Of a DNA stretch of 64,000 nucleotides, positions 36,099 through 44,980 are shown in pieces. This stretch comes from Firmicutes bacterium UBA2598. GTDB lineage: Bacteria; Bacillota; PH28-bin88. Numbering within the stretch: the stretch's first letter is position 1; each line of letters opens with the position of its first letter. The stretch is taken from the NCBI GenBank assembly GCA_002339345.1, contig DDKM01000060.1:1-64000 (forward strand), read 5' to 3'. Below the pieces are notes generated by a model. It saw only the letters and a list, made by a program, of their open reading frames with translations. It had not been told where the DNA came from and searched no databases. A program made the translations under genes and the position numbers.

Positions 36099-36128
36099 AC
36101 GGCGGCGCCCATAATGGCGCCGCCGTTT
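36097..36128. terminator. Bidirectional terminator hairpin
   Basis: Perfect 13-bp arms AAACGGCGGCGCC (36097-36109) and GGCGCCGCCGTTT (36116-36128) with a 6-nt loop lie exactly between the convergent response-regulator and gamma-carbonic-anhydrase genes, touching both stops. Poly-T is short (three), so it works mainly as a strong GC hairpin. Confidence 0.8.
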
Positions 36129-36676
36129 CATTCCGGCACCCGGCATGCCGCCGAATCAATCTCCTGCAAGCCCCGGTGGCAGCGGGGCGGCAGAGCCAGG
36201 TAGTAGCCGGTGGCCTTTGCCAGTTGCCCGGCCATGGTCTCGGTAACATCCCCCGCCACCCTGGCTGGCGACCCCAGCACCAGTTTGCGGGGAGGTATGG
36301 ATGTGTCCTCTGTCAGCAGGGAACCAGCGCCAATGCAGCAGCCGTCCCCTACAGTTACCCCGTCCATGAGGATGGAACCCATTCCCACCAGCACATGCTC
36401 CCCCAGGGTGACTGTATGCAGGATTGCACCATGCCCGATGTGGCTGCGGGGTCCAAGGCGGGAAACCTGGCCGGGGTAGACGTGGATGACACAGTTTTCC
36501 TGGATGTTGGAACCATCCCCGATCACCACGGCACCCCAATCCCCCCGGATCCTGGCCCCAGCTCCGACATAACAACCTGCTCCGATGGTGACATCTCCGA
36601 TGATGGTAGCTTCCGGGTGGATAAAGGTACCCCTGCCGATAACGGGTTTTTTTCCTTCAAATTGAAAGATGGCCAT
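36128..36676 (-). CDS. Gamma-carbonic-anhydrase-like hexapeptide-repeat protein (PaaY/YrdA type)
   Basis: A 182-aa left-handed beta-helix protein. Hexapeptide repeats run from about residue 15 to 120, and the zinc-ligand His are seen in CVIHVYPG and GPRSHIGHGAILH. PaaY-like members hydrolyse stalled CoA adducts in aromatic-acid degradation, and others hydrate carbon dioxide. As the last gene of a ten-gene operon handling CoA thioesters, a PaaY-like thioesterase or repair role is attractive but inferred. Confidence 0.85.
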   Translation of the reverse strand: MAIFQFEGKKPVIGRGTFIHPEATIIGDVTIGAGCYVGAGARIRGDWGAVVIGDGSNIQENCVIHVYPGQVSRLGPRSHIGHGAILHTVTLGEHVLVGMGSILMDGVTVGDGCCIGAGSLLTEDTSIPPRKLVLGSPARVAGDVTETMAGQLAKATGYYLALPPRCHRGLQEIDSAACRVPE

Positions 36677-36755
36677 CTATTACCATCCCACCCCATTTTA
36701 CTAACTGTCCCATGCCTGAAGGGACACCGCCGCCGGGAAAACCTGCGCTCCCAAA

Positions 36756-37241
36756 TTACTCCTGCGGATAAGCCTTCTCAAAGGCAAAGAACACCCGTTC
36801 CTGCAGGATGACCGCCCCCTTTTTGCCTTCCACCGGCAGGGGATCCACAGAAAAAATCACCAGCTTGACCTGGTCCCCCTCCTGTAAATCTCCCATCTTG
36901 CAGTTGATGACCCTGGCAAAGAGGGTCAAGGACCCATCAAGGTCAATCAAGGCATGGATAAGGGGTGTTTCAAAACCCAGGGGCACCCCCACCTCTTCCT
37001 CCGTCACCACCAGTACCTTCCCCCTGGTGGGCAGGTCCACCCACTCCAGGGTATCGGACAGGCAGTCCGGGCAGACCACCCGGGGTGGAAAGGCCACCTT
37101 AGCGCATCGGAGACACCGGGTGGTGGTCAGCCGTCCCTGTTTGAGGTTATCGTAAAAGGGATAAATACGGTTAAAATCCTTGCTCTGGAGAGGGTACATA
37201 TCCATTGTGACGGCGTATTTGCCTTCCAGCACCGAGTTCAT
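36756..37241 (-). CDS. DUF35 OB-fold zinc-ribbon protein, thiolase partner
   Basis: A 161-aa protein with a rubredoxin-like zinc knuckle (CLRC ... CPDC, near residues 40-60) and an OB-fold acyl-CoA binding domain. The ATG at 37241 overlaps the thiolase stop as ATGA and has GGGAGGG upstream, so both proteins are made in a coupled way. DUF35 partners are known in BbsAB (benzoylsuccinyl-CoA thiolase) and the archaeal acetoacetyl-CoA thiolase/HMG-CoA synthase complex, where they hold CoA in the channel. This strongly suggests a DUF35-thiolase complex for a bulky aryl or branched 3-oxoacyl-CoA. Confidence 0.9.
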   Translation of the reverse strand: MNSVLEGKYAVTMDMYPLQSKDFNRIYPFYDNLKQGRLTTTRCLRCAKVAFPPRVVCPDCLSDTLEWVDLPTRGKVLVVTEEEVGVPLGFETPLIHALIDLDGSLTLFARVINCKMGDLQEGDQVKLVIFSVDPLPVEGKKGAVILQERVFFAFEKAYPQE

Positions 37242-38410
37242 TCCAAATCCCTCCCGTAAATAACGACGGTATGGGCGGCGATGAAGCCGCTCAGGTTATG
37301 GGTAAGACCAATACGTGCCCCTTCCACCTGCCGAGCGGCATCTCCCCTGAGTTGGCGCATGATCTCCGTAGCCTGCCGGATACCGGTGGCGGCAAAGGGG
37401 TGGCCACAGCTCAACAGGCCGCCATCGGTGTTCACCGGCACCCTACCCCCGAAGTCCGAATGACCCTCCTGGATAAAGAACCCGCCCTCCCCCTTCTGGC
37501 AAAAACCGAGTTCCTCGTATTCGATGATCTCCGAAATGGTGAAACAATCATGGGTTTGGGCCACATCGATATCCTGGGGTTTGATCCTGGCCTTGCGGTA
37601 AGCCTGTTGGGCGGCAATCTGCAAACTTTCCCAGGTGGTCCAGTTGGAAAAATTGGCGGACATGTTGTGCAAGGTGGCCTGGCCGGTACCTCTGATGTAT
37701 ACCAGGGGTTTATCGGTCATGTACCTGGCTTTTTCCTCAACGGCCAGGATTACCGCCGCCGCCCCATCGGTTACAGGGCAGCAGTCATACAGTTTGAGGG
37801 GGCGCACGATGGCCCTAGCCTCCATGGCCGTAGCCAGGGTGATCTCCTCCCTGAACTGTCCTTTTACATTGTTCATTCCGTTGCGCCGGTTTTTCACCGA
37901 CACCAGCGCCATCTGTTCCTCGGTGGTGCCATAGAGTTTCATGTGCTGTATAGCCACTGCGGCAAACACCGAAGGCGGCAGCCCCAACCCCATGGCCCCG
38001 TCCCAGTCGTGATCCACCGAGGCCAGTTCACTGTAACCGATTTCCCACTTCTGGGGAGTGTACAGCTTTTCCCCGCCCACCACCATCACCACATCCGCTT
38101 CACCGCTTTTGATCATGGCATAGGCCAGGATGATCCCGCTGCTGCCGGTGGCACAGAGGAGCTCCACCCGGGCGCAAATATTTTTGGGTTTAATACCCAG
38201 ATACTCCGCCACCAGCGGCGCCAGGTGGGTTTGGAAGGAACAGCGTTCAGTATAGGCGGAGCCAACGATCAGGCCGTCAATATCCTTGTTGGTAACAGCC
38301 GGGTTGTCATCAAAACACGCTTTACCCGCCTCCTGGAACATATCCCGCTGGGTGGCGTTACGCACCCCCCACTGGGATTGCCCGCCCGCTATGATACACA
38401 CGTTGCGCAT
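37238..38410 (-). CDS. Thiolase (SCPx/BbsB type)
   Basis: A 390-aa thiolase. The acyl-binding Cys is in LLCATGSSGI (near 85), with the family sequences HDCFTISEI and NTDGGLLSCGHPFAATGIRQ at the active site. It belongs to the lipid-transfer-protein-like thiolases that work with a DUF35 partner. The ATG at 38410 follows GGAGGGGG and overlaps the iorB stop by 22 bp. Expected reaction: cleavage of a 3-oxoacyl-CoA with CoA, e.g. 3-oxopimelyl-CoA, or an aryl-3-oxopropionyl-CoA to benzoyl-CoA plus acetyl-CoA. Sequence alone does not decide. Confidence 0.9.
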   Translation of the reverse strand: MRNVCIIAGGQSQWGVRNATQRDMFQEAGKACFDDNPAVTNKDIDGLIVGSAYTERCSFQTHLAPLVAEYLGIKPKNICARVELLCATGSSGIILAYAMIKSGEADVVMVVGGEKLYTPQKWEIGYSELASVDHDWDGAMGLGLPPSVFAAVAIQHMKLYGTTEEQMALVSVKNRRNGMNNVKGQFREEITLATAMEARAIVRPLKLYDCCPVTDGAAAVILAVEEKARYMTDKPLVYIRGTGQATLHNMSANFSNWTTWESLQIAAQQAYRKARIKPQDIDVAQTHDCFTISEIIEYEELGFCQKGEGGFFIQEGHSDFGGRVPVNTDGGLLSCGHPFAATGIRQATEIMRQLRGDAARQVEGARIGLTHNLSGFIAAHTVVIYGRDLE

Positions 38411-39012
38411 TGGGATACCCCCTCCATCCACAACTTCCGCCCAGCAGAAAAGGCGGCCCTGTTCGATTCCGCAAATTTGGCCGGCACCAGCCTTTCAATC
38501 ACCGGCAGCCAGAAATCCTCCGGATCACCCAGCAGACCGGAAAAAGCACCAAGCAAAACCACTCCCGCCAGGGTCTGATTACCCAATTGCCGGGCGACGG
38601 TGGTGCCGTCCACCCACCAAATGCGGCTGGCCCGCCGGGCCAGTCTTTGCTGGATTTCCTCCTCTGACGGGTATACCGCCGTACCCAGATTTACCGAGGG
38701 GGGAGCAACGCGGTGCCGGTTAACCATGGCCACACCACCAACAGCCAGGTAGTTGGTCCAGCGGGCTGCTTCAAGCATCTCCAGTCCCAGCAGGTAGTCC
38801 ACCTGGCCTGCCTCCACCTGTGGCGAATAAACCCTTTCTCCCCACCGCACATGGCTTTCCACCGCACCTCCCCGCTGGGACATGCCATGGACTTCAGCCT
38901 TTTTCACATCATAACCGTGCTGTAATCCAACCTCCGCCAGGATATCGCTGGCCAGGATGGTGCCCTGGCCGCCCACCCCGGCCAGCAGGATGTCCACCTT
39001 CCCCCGTGCCAT
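38389..39012 (-). CDS. iorB: Indolepyruvate:ferredoxin oxidoreductase, beta subunit
   Basis: A 207-aa gamma-domain-like subunit. LLAGVGGQGTILASDILA opens the protein and EVHGMSQRGGAV follows, as usual for IorB. With IorA it oxidises aryl pyruvates to aryl-acetyl-CoA and carbon dioxide, reducing ferredoxin. It follows iorA by 20 bp and overlaps the thiolase start. Its presence in an aromatic-CoA operon points to supply of reduced ferredoxin or to aryl-pyruvate breakdown. Confidence 0.92.
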   Translation of the reverse strand: MARGKVDILLAGVGGQGTILASDILAEVGLQHGYDVKKAEVHGMSQRGGAVESHVRWGERVYSPQVEAGQVDYLLGLEMLEAARWTNYLAVGGVAMVNRHRVAPPSVNLGTAVYPSEEEIQQRLARRASRIWWVDGTTVARQLGNQTLAGVVLLGAFSGLLGDPEDFWLPVIERLVPAKFAESNRAAFSAGRKLWMEGVSQCATCVS

Positions 39013-39031
39013 CTACGTCACCACCCTTTCC

Positions 39032-40843
39032 TCAATAATTGGCCTGGCCGGCATTTATGCCCGTCGCCGGGGTACCACCGGCAGCCTTGATGGCGCCCGA
39101 CGGGCATATGACAGCGCACAAACCGCACCCGTTGCAAAGGGCCCCATCGATGTCTACCCCGCCATCCACCTTGGAAATGGGAGTACACCCAATGCGCAGG
39201 CAATTCCCACAATCGTTACAGGTTTCCCTATCAACTGTACAGGGCGGGTATTTTTCCCGGGTATGCAGGATGCATGGGTAGCGGGCAATTACCACGGAAG
39301 GCTGGCCGCAATCCATGTGTTCCCTCAACACCCTCACTACTTCAGGAAAATGGTAAGGATTGATCACATCCACCTTGGTGAAGCCAATGCCCCGGACAAG
39401 ATTTTCGATACTGATTTCCTGGGTGGGCTCCTTGAGAAGGGTTATACCACTACCAGGGTTTTCCTGGTGTCCGGTCATGGCTGTCACCCGGTTGTCCAGC
39501 ACGATAACCGTGCTGACACCCCTGTTGTAAAGGATGTTGATGAGGGGTGGAATACCGCTGTGAAAGAGGGTGGAGTCACCGATTACCGCTACCGTACGGT
39601 CCCGCACTCCCACCCTGTCCATTCCGTGGACCACACCGACCCCGGCACCCATGCAACCACAGGTATGCATAGCATTGAGGGGTGGCAACGCCCCCAGGGT
39701 ATAGCAGCCAATATCGCCCAGCACCACTGCCCTGAGCCGCTGCAGAGCGTAAAAGATTCCCCGGTGGGCACAACCCGGGCACAGCATGGGTGGGCGGGCC
39801 GGCAAAGGCGGGCCGACTTCAGGCGGTGCTTGCAGCGGGCTGTCCACCAGTCCCGCCCGGGCCGCACTATACCGCACTTTGTCTGGGCTGAATTCACCGG
39901 TGCGGGAAAACACCTCCTTACCCATCACCGGAATGCCCATCAGGCGTACGTGCTCCTCAATGAAGGGCTCCAACTCCTCCACCACCACCACCCGTTCCAC
40001 CTGGCTGACCAGCTTTTTAAACAACTCCGACGGCAGCGGGTAAACCATGCCTAACTTCAGGAAGGTGGCATCCGGGAAAACCTCGCGGGCGTACTGGTAG
40101 GCTACCCCGGCGGCGATGATCCCCAGTTTGGGGCTTCCCTGCATGATGTGGTTGACAGGTACCGTTTCAGCATAGGAAGTCAGGCATGCCATCCGCTCCA
40201 GCACCACGGGGTGCCGCTGGCGGGCAAATCCAGGTACCATTACATACTTCGGTATGTTCCGTTCATACACGGGTCTCTCCCCGGCGGCAGCTTCTCCCCC
40301 TTCCCCCACTGCTACCATCCCCTCCTGTTCGATAGTCACCACGCTTTTGGAGTGGGATAGTCTGGTATTACTGCGGATGATCACCGGTGTATCAAAGGTT
40401 TCGCTGATTTCCATGGCCAGCCGCACAAATTCCAGGGCCTCCTGGGAATCCGACGGTTCCAGCATGGGTACCATGGCAAATTTGGCATAATAACGGTTAT
40501 CCTGCTCATTCTGAGAGCTGTGCATCTCCGGGTCATCGGCATTGATAATCACTAGTCCGCCCTTAAGACCTGTATATACGGCGTAAAAGAGGGAATCGGC
40601 GGCCACGTTCAAACCCACGTGTTTGGTGGTCACCAGGGCCCGGCCGCCTGCGTAGGCCGCTCCCACCCCGACATCCAGAGCCACCTTTTCGTTGGGAGAC
40701 CATTCGGCATAGACCCCCGGGTAACGGGCAAAATTCATCAGGATTTCTGTGCTGGGAGTTCCGGGGTAACCTGCCCCCACCACTACCCCGGCCTGGTAGG
40801 CACCCAGGGCAAAGGCCTCGTTGCCGGTCATCAGTTTTTTCAC
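39032..40843 (-). CDS. iorA: Indolepyruvate:ferredoxin oxidoreductase, alpha subunit
   Basis: A 603-aa subunit. Pyrimidine-binding domain at the N-terminus (GYPGTPSTEILMN), TPP pyrophosphate-binding domain (GDIGCYTLGALPPLNAMHT and GDSTLFHSGI), and two C-terminal 4Fe-4S clusters (CNDCGNCLRIGC; CNGCGLCAVICP). Normal length for IorA. The GTG at 40843 follows AAGGGGTGG. It is cotranscribed with iorB and the beta-oxidation genes, 13 bp after the crotonase stop. Confidence 0.94.
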   Translation of the reverse strand: MKKLMTGNEAFALGAYQAGVVVGAGYPGTPSTEILMNFARYPGVYAEWSPNEKVALDVGVGAAYAGGRALVTTKHVGLNVAADSLFYAVYTGLKGGLVIINADDPEMHSSQNEQDNRYYAKFAMVPMLEPSDSQEALEFVRLAMEISETFDTPVIIRSNTRLSHSKSVVTIEQEGMVAVGEGGEAAAGERPVYERNIPKYVMVPGFARQRHPVVLERMACLTSYAETVPVNHIMQGSPKLGIIAAGVAYQYAREVFPDATFLKLGMVYPLPSELFKKLVSQVERVVVVEELEPFIEEHVRLMGIPVMGKEVFSRTGEFSPDKVRYSAARAGLVDSPLQAPPEVGPPLPARPPMLCPGCAHRGIFYALQRLRAVVLGDIGCYTLGALPPLNAMHTCGCMGAGVGVVHGMDRVGVRDRTVAVIGDSTLFHSGIPPLINILYNRGVSTVIVLDNRVTAMTGHQENPGSGITLLKEPTQEISIENLVRGIGFTKVDVINPYHFPEVVRVLREHMDCGQPSVVIARYPCILHTREKYPPCTVDRETCNDCGNCLRIGCTPISKVDGGVDIDGALCNGCGLCAVICPSGAIKAAGGTPATGINAGQANY

Positions 40844-40856
40844 TTGACACCACCCC

Positions 40857-41636
40857 TTAGCGCCCTATAAAAGTGGGCTGCCTTTTTTCCGTAAAGGCGC
40901 TGAAACCCTCCCGGCGGTCATCACTGGCAAAGGCCACCACGAACCCCTTGATCCCATCAACCAGCGCCGACGAAAGGTCGGTATTCATGCCGGTATGTAC
41001 TGCTTCTTTAAGTAAGCTAAGGGCCAGCGGCGGTTTGGCCGCCAGCTTGCGGGCCATCTCCCTGGCCTCCTTTAACAGGTCAGCAGCGGGCACCACCCTG
41101 TTCACCAATCCGAACCTTTCCGCCTGGGCAGCATCGATCATTTCACCCAGGTACATCAGTTCCTTGGCTCTGCCCATACCAACCAAACGCGGCAGGCGCT
41201 GGGGACCGCCTCCTCCGGGCAGAATGCCCAGGTTGATTTCCGGCAGGGCGATCCTGGCGGTATCCGCCGCCAGCCGTAGATCACAGGCCAAGGCCAGTTC
41301 ACATCCCCCTCCGAGGGTAAGTCCGTTCAAGGCGGCAATGGTCGGCTTGCCCAGATTTTCAATGGCATTGTAGGTGTTGGTGGATACCCGGCAAAAGTGA
41401 TACATTTCCACCGGTGTGAGATTCTTCATTTCATTGATATCCGCCCCTGCCGCGAAGGCCTTTTCACCGGCCCCCGTAATTATTACCGCCCTTGTTGCCT
41501 GATCCGCCGCCAGTTCAGCCACAGCCGTACCCAGTTCCATGAACAACTGGCCGTTTAAAGGGTTTAAGGGGGGCCGGTTCAGGGTAATGGTGGCAACACC
41601 CTGTTCCCTTTCCAAAAGGATTGTTCCATACGACAT
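40857..41636 (-). CDS. Enoyl-CoA hydratase (crotonase family)
   Basis: A 259-aa hydratase with AFAAGADINEMKN and LNGLTLGGGCELALACDL for the oxyanion hole, and PEINLGILPGGGG with the catalytic Glu pair. The ATG at 41636 follows GGGGAGGATAGC. It lies 38 bp after the 3-hydroxyacyl-CoA dehydrogenase stop. It can hydrate enoyl-CoA made by the dehydratase pair or by beta-oxidation; aryl or aliphatic chain preference is not visible. Confidence 0.9.
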   Translation of the reverse strand: MSYGTILLEREQGVATITLNRPPLNPLNGQLFMELGTAVAELAADQATRAVIITGAGEKAFAAGADINEMKNLTPVEMYHFCRVSTNTYNAIENLGKPTIAALNGLTLGGGCELALACDLRLAADTARIALPEINLGILPGGGGPQRLPRLVGMGRAKELMYLGEMIDAAQAERFGLVNRVVPAADLLKEAREMARKLAAKPPLALSLLKEAVHTGMNTDLSSALVDGIKGFVVAFASDDRREGFSAFTEKRQPTFIGR

Positions 41637-41674
41637 TTGCTATCCTCCCCGCTTGGCATTCTATCCTTACCTGC

Positions 41675-42538
41675 TCATCCCTGGCTGGAATGATCGTACC
41701 AGCCGGCACCCGTCTTCCGGCCCAACCTGTTGGCCCTGATTAAGGCTTTGAGCGCCTGGGGCGGGTTCCAGCGGATGTCCTTAAATTCCTCGTAAAAGTA
41801 GTTGGCCACATGGTAACCAATATCCACTCCGGTAAAGTCCTGTAGTTCGAAGGGACCCATGGGGTAATTCAATCCCAGTTTGACGGCAGTGTCCACATCC
41901 TGCGGTGTGGCCACGCCTTCCTCCACCAACCGGATGGCCTCCAAAAACTGGGCAATCAAGATGCGGTTGACCACAAACCCCGGGGAATCCTTTTTCACAT
42001 CCACTGCGGTCTTACCCATTTGTGCCGTAACTTGTACCAGCACACGCACCGTTTCCTCTGCGGTATGGTAACCCCTGATGATTTCCACCAGCCGCATCAA
42101 CGGCGGCGGGTTAAAGAAATGCATCCCGGCCACCTTTTCCGGCCTGCCAGTGGATGCCGCAATCAATGTGATGGACATGGAGGAAGTGTTAGTGGCCAGC
42201 AGAGCTTCCGGCTTGCAAATCCGGTCCAGCTGGGTAAAGGCCTCCTTCTTGGCGGTCAAATTTTCGATGATGGCTTCGATGACCAGATCCACGTCATGGA
42301 AATCCTCCATCCCGGCACAAGGAGTAATGCGCCCCATAATCTCGCCCTTCATTGACTCATCCATTTTTCCTTTGGTCACCGCTTTGGCCAAAAAGTCATT
42401 GATGCGGCCAATGGCCCTTTCGGTAAAGCTAATGCCCACATCACACAACTTCACCTGATACCCTGCTTGGGCCGCCACCTGGGCGATACCGCCACCCATG
42501 GCCCCCGCACCCAAAATGCCGATGGTTTTAACCTCCAT
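41675..42538 (-). CDS. 3-hydroxyacyl-CoA dehydrogenase (HbdA type)
   Basis: A 287-aa NAD-dependent dehydrogenase: ILGAGAMGGGIAQVAAQAG at the start, GMHFFNPPPLMRLVEII with the catalytic His, and GFVVNRILIAQFLEA then EEGVATPQDVDTAVKLG in the C-terminal domain. Length is typical for single-function 3-hydroxybutyryl-CoA dehydrogenase. The ATG at 42538 follows TTAGGAGGTTGGG. It would oxidise 3-hydroxypimelyl-CoA or a 3-hydroxy-3-arylpropionyl-CoA in this operon. Confidence 0.92.
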   Translation of the reverse strand: MEVKTIGILGAGAMGGGIAQVAAQAGYQVKLCDVGISFTERAIGRINDFLAKAVTKGKMDESMKGEIMGRITPCAGMEDFHDVDLVIEAIIENLTAKKEAFTQLDRICKPEALLATNTSSMSITLIAASTGRPEKVAGMHFFNPPPLMRLVEIIRGYHTAEETVRVLVQVTAQMGKTAVDVKKDSPGFVVNRILIAQFLEAIRLVEEGVATPQDVDTAVKLGLNYPMGPFELQDFTGVDIGYHVANYFYEEFKDIRWNPPQALKALIRANRLGRKTGAGWYDHSSQG

Positions 42539-42582
42539 TTTTCTCCCAACCTCCTAACCCTGCATATGATTTGTCAAGTTTT

Positions 42583-43806
42583 TCACTGCCGGCCGGCACC
42601 GCCGATCCTCTGCTCCAGTTGATGGAAAAAGACATCCAATTTACCCTTGACCTGATCCTCGGCAAAAAACCTGAGATCGGACATGTCCGCCTCGATGACG
42701 ATGCCTGGCAGTCCAGTACGCCGGCTCACCACATTCCGCTTGTCATACAGTCCAAAGGAATTGGGCTTGCAACTACGGTTGGAAAAGAAAATAAACCCGT
42801 CCACCTTGTACTTGCGCATAAAATCGATTTTCATCTGCACCCGCTGTTCAAAGCCGCGGTTGATAAAGGCTTCGGTGTAGTTTTCCGCCAGGCTTTCCAA
42901 CGTCCGGGATGGGTCAAAGGACCACGCCCATGAATGGGTATACTGGGAAACCGCCACCAGGGCCCCCCGGCTGGCAAAATAATCCGCAAACCAGCGCAGT
43001 TTTGGCCATACGGGAATATGGTCCCAGTAGATTTTGAAGCGCTCCCCCGAAATGGCCGGAATTCCTTTGGCCACCCTTTCCTCCAGTTCACCCTTCAAAG
43101 CCCGGTAGTACTCCACCGCCTCCCGGGTCCCGCGCAAGGTGACAATGGGCGCCATATGGTAACAGGCATCGAAAAACCCAAAGGGAGCAGGGGATAGGGC
43201 CGCCATGTCCAGGATGCTGTTCCACAGCCTGCAGGCTTCTCCTGAAAGGGCCATCACCTCTGCCAGCCGGTCCAGGTCAAAGGTCTGCCCTGTGCGGATT
43301 TCCAGGAAATCAATCAGTTCTTTCAACTGTTCGATAAAATACAGCCGGCCCAGGGTGGTGGGAGTGGACTGGATCATGGGAGAATCCAGGAGAAAAAAAG
43401 GGACTTGATAGAACCGGCCTGCCGCCTCAAACCATTTTGGCAGGCTCCCGCACTGGGTATTGCAGCAAAAAACCATATCAGGTTTTTCAATGGCCCCCAC
43501 GGGATGTTCAGAAGCATAGGCATCCCCCAGGCCGCATCGGGCATAACCGCAAAGGTCGAAGGAATACCCCTGGGCCTCCGCTGCCCTGGACAGCTGGTCA
43601 GTCACCTTCCTGGCAGCCGCCATGGCGCCGAAGTTTTCGGGATAGTAGGGGAAAAGACCGGCGGCATAAACCACCTCCACCGGAAACACCGCAGTCACCC
43701 AGACCACGGGAACACCCCTTTGTCTGGCCTCATTTCCCCTGGCATAATAATCCGCCATCATCTTTTTGAGCAGGTCGGCTGTGACAAACGGTGGTCGCCC
43801 CGTCAT
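42583..43806 (-). CDS. 2-hydroxyacyl-CoA dehydratase/BcrB-fold subunit
   Basis: A 407-aa HgdB-fold protein. Possible Fe-S ligands: LCGYARCGLGD, CCNTQCGSLPKW and NRSCKPNSFGLYD, the same three places as in BzdO. The ATG at 43806 overlaps the partner stop as ATGA. It is the second catalytic subunit of a heterodimer with the 43803-44966 protein. No third ATPase gene is seen nearby. It might be part of an aryl-lactyl-CoA dehydratase (FldBC type) or a second benzoyl-CoA-reductase-like complex. Confidence 0.85.
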   Translation of the reverse strand: MTGRPPFVTADLLKKMMADYYARGNEARQRGVPVVWVTAVFPVEVVYAAGLFPYYPENFGAMAAARKVTDQLSRAAEAQGYSFDLCGYARCGLGDAYASEHPVGAIEKPDMVFCCNTQCGSLPKWFEAAGRFYQVPFFLLDSPMIQSTPTTLGRLYFIEQLKELIDFLEIRTGQTFDLDRLAEVMALSGEACRLWNSILDMAALSPAPFGFFDACYHMAPIVTLRGTREAVEYYRALKGELEERVAKGIPAISGERFKIYWDHIPVWPKLRWFADYFASRGALVAVSQYTHSWAWSFDPSRTLESLAENYTEAFINRGFEQRVQMKIDFMRKYKVDGFIFFSNRSCKPNSFGLYDKRNVVSRRTGLPGIVIEADMSDLRFFAEDQVKGKLDVFFHQLEQRIGGAGRQ

Positions 43807-44966
43807 TCCGTTCCCCTCCCCCGCAACATTTCCAGAAAAGCTTCAATCCGTGTTTCCAGCTGGCCCAGGGAGAGATTTCCCACATCGGTTTCCACACGCA
43901 ACGACGGAAAACCAGCAGATTCAACCGCTGCCCGCATGTCGGGGTAATCAAAGTTCTCGGGCTCGCAGTATTTTAGGTGCAGGAAAAGCACTCCGTGGGC
44001 CCGGTTCTTCCCGGCCAGTTCCGCCAGGAAACTCCTCCGGTCATAACGGGCCGTCGGAAAACACGCGAAGGGAATCCGGTTGATCTGGCGAAGGGCCAGG
44101 GCTTCCATGGGATCGCCGGTTTCCGCTGCATCACCTGCCAGGTAACGCTGGCCGGTGGTAAAATCATCGGCCATCACCACCGCCCCATGTTTATCCAGAA
44201 TATTCATAATTTCTGGCGGATCCCAAACCTTGCCTGAAAGAACCAGGCGCAGGCACCCCTCCTCCACCTCCTCGCCACCGGCCATGTGGTCCAGCGTTTC
44301 CAAAAGCTGCATGAGCAGCTGGTTGTGCTCCTCCCTGGGTATGACCATGGCGGATTTGATGATGTTGTAAATCACCCTGTTGCCAATGACGCCTGGATGA
44401 GATACATGCCATTGCCACAATCGCCGCAAAAGAACCCGGTTTTGGTTAAACAGTGCTATGCTTTCCTGCAATTTCCGCGCAGTAATCTCACGGCCGGTGC
44501 ACTGTTCCAGCCTGGCCTTTAACCGGCCCAGCTCGCCGGTCAAATAGGTCCTAGCACTGGGCCGGTCCACCTGCCTGGGCAACAGGTAATTCTCCATCCA
44601 GGGCAAGGGCCTGACATGTTTCCAAATACCTCCCAGATTCCTGGTGGTGTCACAGATGTGGGGAATAATCAGGCCATCCAGAAATGCCAGTTTCCCCTGT
44701 AAGGCCAACCCCAAACTACCGCGAACCAGTGAACAGGCCCAGGTTTGCAGGTGGGCATCGGCCCAGCTATAACCGCCACTATGACCAATAATGCCGAAGG
44801 GGATGGCCCCAGATGCATGGATTAATTCTTCCGGGACATCCGCCGGTAACCAACCGATCACCTTGACCCTGTTTTCTGTTTTGTACTGCTGGATAAACTC
44901 CAGGGGATCCTCCAGCACCTTGTCAAATCGGTGCAGAACCTCTCCCAGATACTGATTAACTGCCAT
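43803..44966 (-). CDS. 2-hydroxyacyl-CoA dehydratase/BcrC-fold subunit
   Basis: A 387-aa HgdB-fold protein. Fe-S candidate Cys are in WACSLVRGSLG, HICDTTRNLGG and KYCEPENFDYPD. The order and spacing match BcrC/BzdN and the dehydratase subunits equally. The second ATG (44966), six bases after GGAGG, is preferred. It begins 14 bp after the CoA-ligase stop, which links its substrate to the ligase product. An ATP-driven activator is required by this family and must come from elsewhere, perhaps BzdP/BzdQ. Confidence 0.85.
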   Translation of the reverse strand: MAVNQYLGEVLHRFDKVLEDPLEFIQQYKTENRVKVIGWLPADVPEELIHASGAIPFGIIGHSGGYSWADAHLQTWACSLVRGSLGLALQGKLAFLDGLIIPHICDTTRNLGGIWKHVRPLPWMENYLLPRQVDRPSARTYLTGELGRLKARLEQCTGREITARKLQESIALFNQNRVLLRRLWQWHVSHPGVIGNRVIYNIIKSAMVIPREEHNQLLMQLLETLDHMAGGEEVEEGCLRLVLSGKVWDPPEIMNILDKHGAVVMADDFTTGQRYLAGDAAETGDPMEALALRQINRIPFACFPTARYDRRSFLAELAGKNRAHGVLFLHLKYCEPENFDYPDMRAAVESAGFPSLRVETDVGNLSLGQLETRIEAFLEMLRGRGTE

Positions 44967-44980
44967 AACCATCCTCCACC

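Noticed and set aside
37271..38578. 435-codon open frame on the plus strand
   Set aside because: Antisense to the thiolase and iorB genes; no known motif and no ribosome site.
38957..40054. 365-codon open frame on the plus strand
   Set aside because: Antisense to iorA; explained by the high GC content in third positions.
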